Positions 35,382-45,155 are shown, counted from the first letter of the stretch. The stretch is DNA of 64,000 nucleotides from Holtiella tumoricola (GCF_027857615.1 NZ_JAQIFT010000012.1:1-64000); one strand, 5' to 3'. The notes: generated by a model not told the origin, from the letters alone. A program made the numbers and translations.

Positions 35382-36911
35382 ATGGATAATCAAGAGATGA
35401 CAACGTTAGAGTTTTATCAGACGTCTGTAGCAAAAGCTACGTATTGGATCGTTGTTGGGGCTATTGCTGCAGCGATGGTTGTTTCATTAGGGTGTAGGTT
35501 ATTTGGATTTTACACATCTAAACCGATAGGAGGATTTATAGCTTTTGAATGTATTGGAATATTAGAGATAATAATCTTAAGTTACATTCTAAAAAAAATG
35601 TATGATGGAAATAAAATAGTAATTAAGACTTACCAAAAGTTTAAAGCATGTGTACTTATTATATGTATTTTAAACTTTGGAATGGTAATTAATTTAATGC
35701 CATCATTAATACTTTGGACAACGTGTATTTTCTTTACAGTTTTAGTAGCCTTACAGCAAGATTTTAAGCTTACAGTGATTAATGTCATCATAAATATTGC
35801 CATCATTGTAATGTATTTTATGACACACCCTATAACAGTGCTTAAAAGTGTTCCTGTAGGAGATGAAGTAATTGCACTGATTTTAGTTGGAGGGTTAAAT
35901 ACTGCTGCTATTGTGGTTATGAGCTATTTCTCAGGACATATTTTGGCAAATGTAGGGCAAGAACGTATGATGAAAAATAACCAAGCATTAAAGATGATTA
36001 TTAGTAAAGTAAGCTTACTAATGGATAAGTTGACAGATGCTTCTCATTCCTTAACTTGTATTGCACAAGAGGAAACAGCTTCTATGGAAAATATATATGA
36101 AGTGAGTAGAAGAATCGTACAAGGTAATACTAAGATGCTTGATAAGTCATCACAAAGTAGAGAAAATCTTTTAAATCTAAAAACTGGGGTAGCCAATATA
36201 TCAAACCAAATGAAAGAAACACAAAATATTTCTAATGAGCTTGTGCAGTTATTTATTAATAATGAGAAACAGCTAAATAATATTTTAAATATTAATAAAG
36301 AAATTGCAACTTCTACCAATCATACACTAGAAGTTGCACAGGAGCTACAAAGTAAAACAACTCAAGTGGATAGCCTATTAAATATCATAGAACAGGTTGC
36401 AAATGAAACTAATTTATTAGCATTAAATGCATCAATAGAAGCTGCACGTGCTGGGGAGCATGGTAGAGGATTTGCAGTTGTAGCTGATGAGGTGAAGAAA
36501 CTTTCCGATAGCACTACAAAATCTTTACAAAATGTAAATGAAGTGATTAATAACTTCAAGCAAGATGCTAATTTAGTAGAAGGTCTTATGAGAGAAAATA
36601 CAAAGCAAATAGGGGATCATAACAATGTAATTACTCAAATGGAACAAGATATTAATCAGATGTTAGAACAGCTAAAAGTAGCTGCTAATAAAGTAACGGT
36701 TGTAGATGAATTGGCAGAAAAACAATATGGGTATACGAAGCAGACGGTAGAATTTAATGAAGAAGTTACAAATAGCATGAAAGATGAAGTGACTCAAGTA
36801 GAGGGAATAACAGAATTAGTTGAAGACAATAAACATGCTATAGAACAAATTGTATGTCATATCGAAGATTTAAACCAAATTATTGATGAGATCCAAGCTT
36901 TGCTAAAATAA
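35382..36911 (+). CDS. Methyl-accepting chemotaxis protein with multi-helix membrane sensor
   Basis: Chemoreceptor of 509 residues. Instead of an extracellular sensor it has about six membrane helices in residues 18-195, with little loop sequence, so it senses within or at the membrane. No HAMP domain is evident. The cytoplasmic half carries the conserved tip NLLALNASIEAARAGEHGRG (about 344-363) and the second coiled-coil arm. GCAGGAGA precedes the ATG. The KAS-III-like gene follows after 33 bases, so the two may be co-transcribed. Confidence 0.88.
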   Translation: MDNQEMTTLEFYQTSVAKATYWIVVGAIAAAMVVSLGCRLFGFYTSKPIGGFIAFECIGILEIIILSYILKKMYDGNKIVIKTYQKFKACVLIICILNFGMVINLMPSLILWTTCIFFTVLVALQQDFKLTVINVIINIAIIVMYFMTHPITVLKSVPVGDEVIALILVGGLNTAAIVVMSYFSGHILANVGQERMMKNNQALKMIISKVSLLMDKLTDASHSLTCIAQEETASMENIYEVSRRIVQGNTKMLDKSSQSRENLLNLKTGVANISNQMKETQNISNELVQLFINNEKQLNNILNINKEIATSTNHTLEVAQELQSKTTQVDSLLNIIEQVANETNLLALNASIEAARAGEHGRGFAVVADEVKKLSDSTTKSLQNVNEVINNFKQDANLVEGLMRENTKQIGDHNNVITQMEQDINQMLEQLKVAANKVTVVDELAEKQYGYTKQTVEFNEEVTNSMKDEVTQVEGITELVEDNKHAIEQIVCHIEDLNQIIDEIQALLK

Positions 36912-36944
36912 TACTTTTAATATCTAATAAAAGAGGTATATCAG

Positions 36945-37934
36945 ATGACAAATATAAAAATTAGAGGTATTGAAGTTCAGCGAGGACAAAATGTTGTATA
37001 CGCTGATTCTTATATTGAGCATTTTAAAAAGCAAGGAAAAAATATTGAGCGGTTATTAGAAGGTTATGGAAGAGAACAGTATTATATAGCTGATAGAGAA
37101 AAAGAAAATACATTATCATTGGGGTATGAAGCTACAAAAGTACTTTTAGCAAAAGAGGGTTTGAAGGGAGAAGATATAGACATTATAGTATTTTGTTCTC
37201 AAAGTCCAGAGTATTTAATTCCTTCACAGGCAGTTATTTTACATGGACTTATTGAAGGCAGTAGAAAGGCACAGGTTATGGATATCAATGTTAACTGTGC
37301 AGGAATGTTAACTGGCTTTGATACTGTAGTACAAATTATGCAGGCCAAACCATATCTTAAAAAAGCACTTATTGTAGGAGCTGAGTGCTTAACTTTTACA
37401 ACTACAGACAAAGATGAGTATACCTATCCTATATTTGGAGATGCAGGATGTGCAGTTATTTTAGAAAGAACAAAAGAACAAGAATCTGGTTTTATTGATA
37501 GTACATATCGTACAGACGGTAAGACATGGGGATTAGTAACTTACCCTCAAAAAGGTTTTTCACAATGTGTAACAGAAAAGGTAGAAGAACTATATATGAA
37601 GTGGACACCTTTTGACGCAGATTTTGTAGCGGGGTATATGAAAGATGCATTAATAGAACTGTTAGATAGAAATGCTTACACATTAGAAGATATTAAACTC
37701 ATTTGTTCTTCACAATATGCATTAGGATTGGTAGAAAACTGTAGTAAGGCATTAGATGTGCCAAGGGATAAGTTTATATACATAGGGAATGAGTATGGTT
37801 ATACAGGAACATCGTCACCTTTTATAGCACTTTATGAAGCTATAAAAGAAAAGCGTATACAAAGAGGCGATTTAATTAACATGTGGACAGTAGGGACACA
37901 TTGGACAATAGTAAGTATTCTTATGAAGTATTAA
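36945..37934 (+). CDS. KAS-III-like thiolase-fold protein with altered active site
   Basis: Relative of 3-oxoacyl-ACP synthase III (FabH), 329 residues, two thiolase-type halves. The nucleophile is in place (VNCAGM, Cys118) and so is the Asn-containing GNEYGYTGTSS (Asn282), but where FabH has PHQAN the sequence reads SSQYA (255-259), so the catalytic His is missing. It is therefore not a standard chain-initiating synthase. KAS-III relatives with changed triads make acyl esters, alkylquinolone or other special products. No acyl carrier or fatty-acid genes are nearby; the only neighbour in the same direction is a chemoreceptor. AGAGGTAT precedes the ATG. Confidence 0.72.
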   Translation: MTNIKIRGIEVQRGQNVVYADSYIEHFKKQGKNIERLLEGYGREQYYIADREKENTLSLGYEATKVLLAKEGLKGEDIDIIVFCSQSPEYLIPSQAVILHGLIEGSRKAQVMDINVNCAGMLTGFDTVVQIMQAKPYLKKALIVGAECLTFTTTDKDEYTYPIFGDAGCAVILERTKEQESGFIDSTYRTDGKTWGLVTYPQKGFSQCVTEKVEELYMKWTPFDADFVAGYMKDALIELLDRNAYTLEDIKLICSSQYALGLVENCSKALDVPRDKFIYIGNEYGYTGTSSPFIALYEAIKEKRIQRGDLINMWTVGTHWTIVSILMKY

Positions 37935-37956
37935 GTAATAAAAGTTTATGAGTAGC

Positions 37957-37983
37957 AAAAAAGGACCATTATGGTCCTTTTTT
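37957..37983. terminator. Bidirectional terminator
   Basis: AAAAAAGGACCAT, one-base centre, ATGGTCCTTTTTT: perfect 13-base arms between the converging KAS-III-like and TPR genes. Confidence 0.85.
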
Positions 37984-38842
37984 AATGAGACAAAACAGCT
38001 TTTAAATCTGGGTCTTTCTTAGAGTATTCTAAAAAGCCAGTATGAAGCTTGATTGCTTTTTCTAAATCTATTTTACTTTCTTCAAGATGCCCAAGTAAGG
38101 CGTGGAAGCAAGCTCTATTATAATAGAGAAAACCTTCTTCAACAATATGAGAAATACCATCATTCAGAATTTCTAATCCTGTTTCAATTTCACCTTGTTC
38201 TTTATAGAGAACTGCCAGATTTAAATAAGTATAAGGATAAGAAGTATCATGAGTTAAAGATTGCTTGTAATAATGAATGGCTTCGGTATAACGATTAAGC
38301 TTAGAGCTTATAACACCCATGTTAAAGAGTGCCACTGAATGATGTGGCTCTAATGCTAGGGCGCGCTTAAACATTTGGTGTGCAAAGTCAACCATACCTT
38401 GAATTTCATAGATAGACCCTAGATTAGTAAGCGCCCAAAAATCATCAGGAACCATTTCAAGAAGTGCTTTATAAGTCTCTATAGCTTTAGAGGTTTCTCC
38501 TAAAATATCATAAGCATTGGCTAAAAAGAAATAGGCTCTATCATAAAAAGGATCTATTTCAATAGCTTTTTGATAATGAGCAATAGCCATTTCATAGTTT
38601 TGATCATCATCATATAAAGAAGCGATACCATAATAGGCCATAGACTCATCTGGATCTTCCTTGATAATGGCTTCATAAGTTGAAAAAGCCTGTTCTTTAT
38701 TATTTAACGCTTGATAGCATAGTGCAATATTTAAGCGAGTATAGGTATCTTGATCTTCGTTGTAAGCTTGTAAAAAGTAATTAAGTGCTTTTAAATATTT
38801 ACCATCTTCGTAGGCTATTTCGCCCAACTGTGTTATATCCAT
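37982..38842 (-). CDS. TPR repeat protein
   Basis: Protein of 286 residues made almost wholly of tetratricopeptide repeats, about eight units of 34, for example YEMAIAHYQKAIEIDPFYDR and AHQMFKRALALEPHHSVALF. No signal peptide or membrane helix, so a cytoplasmic scaffold for protein contacts. Start ATG preceded by AGAGGAAG. Single gene with a shared terminator. The partner cannot be inferred. Confidence 0.82.
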   Translation of the reverse strand: MDITQLGEIAYEDGKYLKALNYFLQAYNEDQDTYTRLNIALCYQALNNKEQAFSTYEAIIKEDPDESMAYYGIASLYDDDQNYEMAIAHYQKAIEIDPFYDRAYFFLANAYDILGETSKAIETYKALLEMVPDDFWALTNLGSIYEIQGMVDFAHQMFKRALALEPHHSVALFNMGVISSKLNRYTEAIHYYKQSLTHDTSYPYTYLNLAVLYKEQGEIETGLEILNDGISHIVEEGFLYYNRACFHALLGHLEESKIDLEKAIKLHTGFLEYSKKDPDLKAVLSH

Positions 38843-38920
38843 AATTCTTCCTCTGCTTTTTATAAATGTTTAGCTCTTATTATAGCATATAAAGCAAGGA
38901 AGGAAAAATATTGAGTAAAG

Positions 38921-39490
38921 TTATAAAATGGTAATACTATAAGCTGTTGTTTGAGGAGGTATAGATTTAGTCATAGCAGAAGAATGAACAACTTTTACAT
39001 CAATACCTGTATTTAAATCAGATAGTTTATAAGCTTTTTTGTTTTTACTATTTTGGATAGCTGTTTCAGGTGTAACTTTAAGTACGATTTGATTTTTAGT
39101 ATCAGTAGATTTTCCGGCAGGAACAACTGTCACTGTGTCATCTGCAAAGTTAATTGCAATGATTTGCGCACGATCAATAGTAACAGTATCGCTAGGTTGA
39201 GCTGGAGTAGTTGGTGTACTAGTAGTTGATTTTACAAGATTTGTTTCGCTTTCTGTAACTGTTACGCTATAGCCAAGATCTTTAGCTAGGTTATAAATAG
39301 GAGCATAAACTTGATTGTTATAAATAATGGCAGGAACGTTCTTCATAATTTGTTTGCCATCAAGGGTATACTTATAATTATTATTTAAGGATGCCTTGAT
39401 AGGATAGAGTTTATTGGCTGCCCAAACAGTTCCTAATAATGATGAAAGGGTTAGAGCAATGACGCCCCATAAAGCTAATTTACGTTTCAT
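38921..39490 (-). CDS. Exported protein with half stalk (copper-amine-oxidase-like) domain
   Basis: Secreted or membrane-tethered protein of 189 residues. Signal-type N-terminus MKRKLALWGVIALTLSSLL then AANKLYPIKASLN. Residues 40-80 resemble one beta unit of the stalk domain (YNNQVYAPIYNLAKDLGY), then a Thr/Pro linker and a C-terminal beta-rich part (about 100-189). Start set at the ATG after GGAGG; an in-frame ATG 30 bases upstream has no RBS. Such domains occur in several other secreted proteins of this window. Confidence 0.65.
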   Translation of the reverse strand: MKRKLALWGVIALTLSSLLGTVWAANKLYPIKASLNNNYKYTLDGKQIMKNVPAIIYNNQVYAPIYNLAKDLGYSVTVTESETNLVKSTTSTPTTPAQPSDTVTIDRAQIIAINFADDTVTVVPAGKSTDTKNQIVLKVTPETAIQNSKNKKAYKLSDLNTGIDVKVVHSSAMTKSIPPQTTAYSITIL

Positions 39491-39573
39491 AGTAAACCTC
39501 CAATAAGTAATATTTGTCATTTATTATCTGCAAGTATAAAAAAAATATACATGACAGAAAAAAACAAGATTAA

Positions 39574-39602
39574 TGGACATAAGTCAAATGTTAACTTATA
39601 AT
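39574..39602 (+). promoter_or_regulatory. Promoter of the oligoendopeptidase gene
   Basis: TGGACA (39574-39579), 17-base spacer, TATAAT (39597-39602), 57 bases before the start codon. Confidence 0.65.
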
Positions 39603-39659
39603 ATGAAATATATAACAAAAACTAAAAAATAAAGTAAATTGAAAGTGAGGCGAGTGAAT

Positions 39660-41438
39660 ATGGCATTAGAGTGGGACTTAACCCCTTTATATGATTCATT
39701 TGAAAGTGAGAAATTCAAAGAAGATTTAAAAAAAAGTTCGATTTTAGTTGATGAAATGAAAGAATGGATAGACATAAATTTTAATAATCATGAGGATGAA
39801 CTTGAAAAGTTAGAGAACTTTATGAAAAAAGATTTAGAACTATATAGCTATCAAGAAAGATTAGGTGCATTTATTCATTTAACCCTTAGTACAGATTCAA
39901 AAAATGAACCTGCGATTAAGAACAATGCAATTTTGCAAGCAAAAAGAAATGAATTAGCAGGACCTATGGCGAAAGTGAATAAATGGATTGCCCAAATTGA
40001 AGATTTAGCTACATTATTAGAAAAGTCACCTCTTCTTAAAGAACATAGTTTTTACTTAAGCGAAATTGTAGCTAACAATGCACATAGCTTAAGTGAAAAA
40101 GAAGAAGCCATGTTAGCAAAATTAAAAGAAACAGGTTCTTCAGCATGGGAAGATTATAAGAATCTTATTATTTCTACTCATAAAGTAGAGATTGAAGAAG
40201 AAGAGGGGATGAAAGAGTATCCATTAACAGTTGCACTTAATATGGCATATGACACAGATAAAAAGGTAAGAGAACGTGCATATCATGCTGAAATTGCTTC
40301 ATATAAAAAAATTGAGGATGGTGTAGCAGCTGCACTCAATGGTATTAAAGGAGAGGCTATATCTGTATGTGCTTTAAGAGGATACGAATCTCCACTTGAG
40401 ATGACACTTAATCAATCTCGTATGGACCGTGAGACACTTGAGGCAATGCTTGGTGCAATGCGTGAAAGCTTCCCTAAGTTTAGAAGTTATTTAAGAAGAA
40501 AAGCAGAACTTTTAGGTTATAAAAATGGGTTACCATTTTATGAAATGTATGCACCAGTATGTGATGCAGATATGACTTATAGCTATGAAGATGGGCAAGA
40601 TTTTGTAGAAAAGCAATTTAGAAAGTTCAGTGAGAACTTAGGAAACTATGCAGTTAAAGCATTTGATAATCACTGGATTGATGTATATCCAAGAGCAGGT
40701 AAACGTGGTGGGGCATTCTGTTCTACAATTCGTACCATCAAACAATCTAGATTTTTACTTAATTATGGCAATAGCTTTAGTGATGTTATTACAATGGCTC
40801 ATGAATTAGGACATGGGTTCCATGGTGCATGTTTAAATAATGAATCACCATTTAATACATCTTATCCAATGCCACTTGCAGAAACAGCATCTACTTTCTG
40901 TGAAACTATTGTAAAAAAAGCTGCTATTAAAGAAGTAGATAAAAAAGCAGCCTTTTCTATATTGGAAACAGAGATTTCTGATGCAACACAAGTTATTGTA
41001 GATATTTATTCACGCTATTTATTTGAAACAGAAGTATTTGAAAAACGTAAAGTGAGCCCACTTACAGTAGAAGAAATTAAGAATGCCATGCTAAATGCAC
41101 AAAAAGAAGCTTATGGTGATGGCTTGGACCCAGAATATTTACATCCATATATGTGGACATGGAAACCACACTATTACTTCACAACCAGAAACTTCTACAA
41201 CTTCCCATATGCATTTGGTCTTCTCTTTGCAAAAGGTCTCTATGCAGAATACTGTAAAAAGCCAGAGACTTTCCCAGAAGAATATGAGAAAATTCTTGCA
41301 CTTACAGGTAAAAATAAAATCGTAGATGTTACAAAGGCCGCAGGCATCGATGTTCATGATATTGAGTTCTGGAAAGCATCTCTTAAAACAATAGAAGAAG
41401 ATATTGATACATTTATCAAATTAAGCTACGAAATTTAA
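39660..41438 (+). CDS. pepF: Oligoendopeptidase F (M3 family)
   Basis: Cytoplasmic zinc peptidase that cuts oligopeptides, 592 residues, the normal size for PepF. The N-terminal helical domain leads to the catalytic MAHELGHGFHG motif (HExxH, about residue 381) and the third ligand Glu in ETASTFCET. YPRAGKRGGAFCS before it is also typical of M3B. A TTG 21 bases upstream is in frame but overlaps the ribosome site GTGAGG, so the ATG at 39660 is the start. Confidence 0.92.
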   Translation: MALEWDLTPLYDSFESEKFKEDLKKSSILVDEMKEWIDINFNNHEDELEKLENFMKKDLELYSYQERLGAFIHLTLSTDSKNEPAIKNNAILQAKRNELAGPMAKVNKWIAQIEDLATLLEKSPLLKEHSFYLSEIVANNAHSLSEKEEAMLAKLKETGSSAWEDYKNLIISTHKVEIEEEEGMKEYPLTVALNMAYDTDKKVRERAYHAEIASYKKIEDGVAAALNGIKGEAISVCALRGYESPLEMTLNQSRMDRETLEAMLGAMRESFPKFRSYLRRKAELLGYKNGLPFYEMYAPVCDADMTYSYEDGQDFVEKQFRKFSENLGNYAVKAFDNHWIDVYPRAGKRGGAFCSTIRTIKQSRFLLNYGNSFSDVITMAHELGHGFHGACLNNESPFNTSYPMPLAETASTFCETIVKKAAIKEVDKKAAFSILETEISDATQVIVDIYSRYLFETEVFEKRKVSPLTVEEIKNAMLNAQKEAYGDGLDPEYLHPYMWTWKPHYYFTTRNFYNFPYAFGLLFAKGLYAEYCKKPETFPEEYEKILALTGKNKIVDVTKAAGIDVHDIEFWKASLKTIEEDIDTFIKLSYEI

Positions 41439-41508
41439 ATTTGAGAAGTTGGAATACAATAAGCTTACCTACATGCCCTCACACTTACCCCAATATTTAT
41501 CGTACAGT

Positions 41509-41552
41509 AAAAAGGACGAACATATTAAATTGCAATATGTTCGTCCTTTTTT
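41509..41552. terminator. Bidirectional terminator between pepF and the acetyltransferase
   Basis: AAAAAGGACGAACATATT pairs perfectly with AATATGTTCGTCCTTTTT around a seven-base loop; T-rich outward on both strands. Confidence 0.85.
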
Positions 41553-41560
41553 ATAGATAC

Positions 41561-42688
41561 TTAGACATTATCAGTATGACAATAGCTAAATGGGAGTGGG
41601 AACCAAGAGTGAATAAGGTGACTAAAACTTCTTAGTTCTTGAGGAATGAAGCTAACTGGATCACAGATAAAGTGTGTGGCTTCTAAGTGAGATAGACTGA
41701 TATCAGGTGTATGTGTTGTAGGTGAAACTTGGATAGTATCACTAACTTCAATTGAGAGTATTACTTGATCTTTGATTTCTAAAATAAGTTTTCCTTTTTC
41801 AAGAGGTTCATAGCTTGCTTTTAGTTCTAGGAAGGCTTGGATGAAATTTTGATAGTTTACAATTTTAAGTTGTGTTGCCGTAGCCATTCTATAGTTTTCC
41901 GCAAAACTCATCAAGTATTTAAGATTCTCTTGATCGTGTAAGCCAATAGATAAGTTAACACCATCTAAATCTAGTTTATTTAAGATTAAAGATAAGAATG
42001 AGCCAAGAAGGCTAGTATCTTCAATGTAGAAATCTAAAATATTAGAGCCAGCAAGAATCATATATCCTTTTAGAATTCCATCATTGTAAAGAGCATAAGG
42101 CTTTGCTTCCCAAGATTTACAAATAGTAACAAAATTTTTTAATGGACGAATGCTATGAAGTGGTTTAGCATGATGCCAATTTGAGATTTGTTGTAGATCA
42201 TCTTGAGATAGCGTATCAAAAGACTTAAGTGTATCTGTAGTTGAATGAGTAATTCCTTTGTGTTTTAAGTTTACTTTGTCAACAACTAAATGTATTAGTG
42301 AGCCTGTTGGTGTAAAGCCAAAGTATTCATAGCGTTGTCTTTGGCCACTTAAAATAGCAAAGTCAGCTTGTTCAGTCTCAATAAAGGACATAGCATTTTT
42401 CATAAGTTGTTTCATATGTCCTTGCCCACGACTATAAGGATGAACAGAAACAGTACCAATTCCCATACCTTTTAAAAGGTGGTCTCCAGTTTGTAAAGTT
42501 AGTGGAAAACATCCTACCATAGCTTTAATACGGTCATTTTCTTTAGCTATAAAATGATAAGGTGCTAAATCTTCTCTTCCGTCATAGAGCTTAGGAAGAA
42601 GCTCTTTAAAATCAATTTTAAAAACGTAATTACCGAAATCCAATAAATCAGCGTATTCAGATGATGTACCAATGGTATAATTAATCAT
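41561..42688 (-). CDS. Eis-type GNAT N-acetyltransferase
   Basis: Acetyl-CoA dependent N-acetyltransferase of 375 residues. The first GNAT domain has the acetyl-CoA loop VSVHPYSRGQGHMKQLM (about 81-97); a second GNAT-like half and a C-terminal SCP2-like part (from about 280) follow, the three-part layout of Eis/YvbK-like enzymes that acetylate amines such as aminoglycosides or lysine side chains. GGGGGA precedes the ATG. No resistance gene neighbour, so substrate unknown. Confidence 0.82.
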   Translation of the reverse strand: MINYTIGTSSEYADLLDFGNYVFKIDFKELLPKLYDGREDLAPYHFIAKENDRIKAMVGCFPLTLQTGDHLLKGMGIGTVSVHPYSRGQGHMKQLMKNAMSFIETEQADFAILSGQRQRYEYFGFTPTGSLIHLVVDKVNLKHKGITHSTTDTLKSFDTLSQDDLQQISNWHHAKPLHSIRPLKNFVTICKSWEAKPYALYNDGILKGYMILAGSNILDFYIEDTSLLGSFLSLILNKLDLDGVNLSIGLHDQENLKYLMSFAENYRMATATQLKIVNYQNFIQAFLELKASYEPLEKGKLILEIKDQVILSIEVSDTIQVSPTTHTPDISLSHLEATHFICDPVSFIPQELRSFSHLIHSWFPLPFSYCHTDNV

Positions 42689-42965
42689 AAATCCCCCTAT
42701 AAGAATAAATTAGATATAATTTTATTGTAGAGTAAAATAAAGTAAGGAACAAGAGTTTTAAAGAAGTAGCGAAAAAAAAGAGTATTAGTCTAAATGGAAT
42801 GTAAAATTAATTATGAGATTGAAAAATTTAATATTAAAAAAATAGATAATGTAATAGGGATTATAGTTATTTAACTTGTCAAAAACATGTTATTAAAGAG
42901 AGTGTTGTAGATACTGTAAAAGGATAGTGAGTGTGTAAAATAGAAATTTATTCAGTTATAAATAT
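42689..42965. other. Gene-free stretch
   Basis: AT-rich sequence between the acetyltransferase start and the terminator of the 36-residue gene. I see only short, unsupported reading frames and no clear structure. A promoter for the acetyltransferase must be here but was not resolved. Confidence 0.5.
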
Positions 42966-43001
42966 AAAGCCATGCATAGTTACAATCTATGCATGGCTTT
43001 T
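42966..43001 (-). terminator. Terminator of the 36-residue gene
   Basis: AAAGCCATGCATAG and CTATGCATGGCTTT are perfect arms with an eight-base loop, T-rich outward on both strands. Confidence 0.75.
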
Positions 43002-43033
43002 AAAGTTGTAAGAGTATAGGATTATGCGATGTC

Positions 43034-43144
43034 TTATTTAGTATCAGGATCTTTGATACCTGCTTTTGAAGAAATATGACCTTTTGTATTACCTGTTTTA
43101 GGGTCGCTAGATGTTTTGCCATTATCTTTATAATGTTTGTTCAT
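43034..43144 (-). CDS. Small hydrophilic protein (36 residues)
   Basis: Short gene supported by GGAGG six bases before its ATG and by a terminator 33 bases after its stop. The product begins MNKHYKDNGKTSSDPKTGN and ends KDPDTK: charged, Gly/Ser/Lys-rich, no hydrophobic segment and no Cys, so probably disordered. It has no partner in an operon. Composition recalls small spore or stress proteins, but I do not recognise a family. Confidence 0.55.
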   Translation of the reverse strand: MNKHYKDNGKTSSDPKTGNTKGHISSKAGIKDPDTK

Positions 43145-43317
43145 GATGTCCTCCTTGGTTGATTCTTATAAATTAGTATTATCAAAAGGTATAAAATCAT
43201 ACCCTTTTTTCAAATTCTTTACGATTTCATGACAAAACCCTAAACAGGCATATTATGGTATATAATAGATGAGTATAATAAAAATGTATTAAAATAAGAC
43301 AAAAAAGGAGAAGAAAG

Positions 43318-45150
43318 ATGAAAAAAACAATGATGGCATTACTTGTTATATTCTCCTTGGTAAGTATTTTTCCAAGCCAAATACAAGCAGCTCAGCATAA
43401 TGATGATATGCGAGCAGTATGGATGGCAACAGTAAGTAATATTGACTTCCCAAGCGTACAAAATAAGAATAATGCCACAGCTCAAAAACAAGAATTTATC
43501 AAAAAATTAGATCGTATGCAAGAAATTGGGATTAATACGATTATGGTGCAAGTAAGACCAAAGGCAGATGCTTTATATGTCTCAAATATTAATCCATGGT
43601 CAGATGTTTTAACAGGAACACAAGGATTATATCCAGGATATGACCCATTAGCGTTTATGATTGAAGAAACACATAAGAGAGGAATGGATATCCATGCATG
43701 GTTAAATCCATATCGTGTAACGCAATCAGGAACAGATTTAAATAGTTTGAGTTTAACTCATCCAGCGAGACTTAATCCAGAGTGGGTAATGTCTTATAAC
43801 AATGCTTATTACTATAATCCAGCATTAGAAGAAGTAAAGCAACACATTGTAGATACAGTTGAAGAACTTGTAAAAAACTATGATATTGATGGTATTCATT
43901 TTGACGACTATTTCTATCCATCTAATTACCCACTTCCAGCAGGTGAAGATAGAGATGGGCCTACTGCAAATGCAAGAAGAGAACATATTAATGATATGGT
44001 AAAACGTGTAAGCAAGGTTATTGAACGTACAAAGCCTAATGTGATGTTTGGGATTAGTCCAATTGGTATTTGGAAAAACCAAAAAAGTGATCCAACAGGA
44101 TCTAACACAGGTGGAGGAGAGTCTTACTACACTGTTTGTGCAGATACAAGAACATGGATACAAAATGAATGGATTGATTATGTAGTACCTCAGATTTATT
44201 GGGAGACAACACATCAAACAGCTAACTACAAGACACTTGTAGAGTGGTGGTCAAATGAAGTTAAAGGAACAAAGGTAAAACTTTACATAGGGCAAGGTAT
44301 CTACAAAGATACTGTAGCAGAAGAAATGATTACTCAGTTAAAAGAAAATGAAAAATACCCCCAGATTGAAGGTAGTATTTATTTCAGTATGAAAGATTTA
44401 ATGAATAATAGGAAAGGTGTCTCAACAGCATTACAAACTTACTATAAAGGCTCCTGGGTAGATGATAGTGATGATCAGATCAAGGATGACCAGGTAGATA
44501 GTGGGCAAACAGGTGATACTTCTAATCCAGAATTAGTAGGGAAAATGGGCGTTGTTACAGAAGATAGTCTTAACTTTAGAGAAGGACCAGGAACTACTTA
44601 TAGTAGCATTGGCAAATTGAATAAAGGGACAAAAGTAACTATTTTTGCAGAGGCAAATGGATGGTATCAAGTAGGACTTACAAATGGACAAGTAGGTTTT
44701 GTAAGTTCTAATTATGTTCGTATATTAGGAGATAATGAAGTAGTTGAAGAGGAGGATCAAGAAGTAATTATTCCACCTAATTCAAATGATCAAACAGTAA
44801 GTGATGGAACAATCAAACTAATTATTAAGGGGAAACAAGTTAAGCCACCAGTAGCACCATTTATTCAAAATGGGACAACACTTGTACCACTTCGTATTAT
44901 TAGTGAAAACTTAGGTGCAGAGGTAGAATGGGAAAGTGAAAGTAGAAGTATTATTATTCAACAAGATAATAATATGATGGTTTTAACTATAGATAGCAAA
45001 AAGGCTATGGTTAATGGGAAGACTGAAACTTTACTTGAGGCACCGCAAATGGTTAATGGAACAACAATGGTACCCATTCGCTTTATTAGTGAAAAATTAG
45101 GAGCCAAAGTTGACTGGAATAGTAGTAGTAAAATTATTACAATTGAATAG
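43318..45150 (+). CDS. Secreted GHL10 glycoside hydrolase with SH3b and stalk domains
   Basis: Exported protein of 610 residues. Signal peptide (about 1-25, ending IQAAQ), then a TIM-barrel of the GHL10/DUF187 (YngK) family: MRAVWMATVSNIDFPS, INTIMVQVRPKADALY, MDIHAWLNPYRV, YDIDGIHFDDYFYP with its acidic pair, and IDYVVPQIYWE. A bacterial SH3 domain follows (about 420-475: LNFREGPGTTYSSIGKL), then a stalk-type (copper amine oxidase N-terminal) domain to the end, likely for wall attachment. The family is thought to act on peptidoglycan-related or other surface glycans. GGAGAAG precedes the ATG. Confidence 0.88.
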   Translation: MKKTMMALLVIFSLVSIFPSQIQAAQHNDDMRAVWMATVSNIDFPSVQNKNNATAQKQEFIKKLDRMQEIGINTIMVQVRPKADALYVSNINPWSDVLTGTQGLYPGYDPLAFMIEETHKRGMDIHAWLNPYRVTQSGTDLNSLSLTHPARLNPEWVMSYNNAYYYNPALEEVKQHIVDTVEELVKNYDIDGIHFDDYFYPSNYPLPAGEDRDGPTANARREHINDMVKRVSKVIERTKPNVMFGISPIGIWKNQKSDPTGSNTGGGESYYTVCADTRTWIQNEWIDYVVPQIYWETTHQTANYKTLVEWWSNEVKGTKVKLYIGQGIYKDTVAEEMITQLKENEKYPQIEGSIYFSMKDLMNNRKGVSTALQTYYKGSWVDDSDDQIKDDQVDSGQTGDTSNPELVGKMGVVTEDSLNFREGPGTTYSSIGKLNKGTKVTIFAEANGWYQVGLTNGQVGFVSSNYVRILGDNEVVEEEDQEVIIPPNSNDQTVSDGTIKLIIKGKQVKPPVAPFIQNGTTLVPLRIISENLGAEVEWESESRSIIIQQDNNMMVLTIDSKKAMVNGKTETLLEAPQMVNGTTMVPIRFISEKLGAKVDWNSSSKIITIE

Positions 45151-45155
45151 AGTTG

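Noticed and set aside
36044..36319. Open frame on the minus strand inside the chemoreceptor gene
   Set aside because: No RBS, and it is fully inside a well-supported gene; explained by codon bias on the opposite strand.
41439..41560. Short frame after pepF
   Set aside because: Lies across a strong bidirectional terminator and has no RBS.
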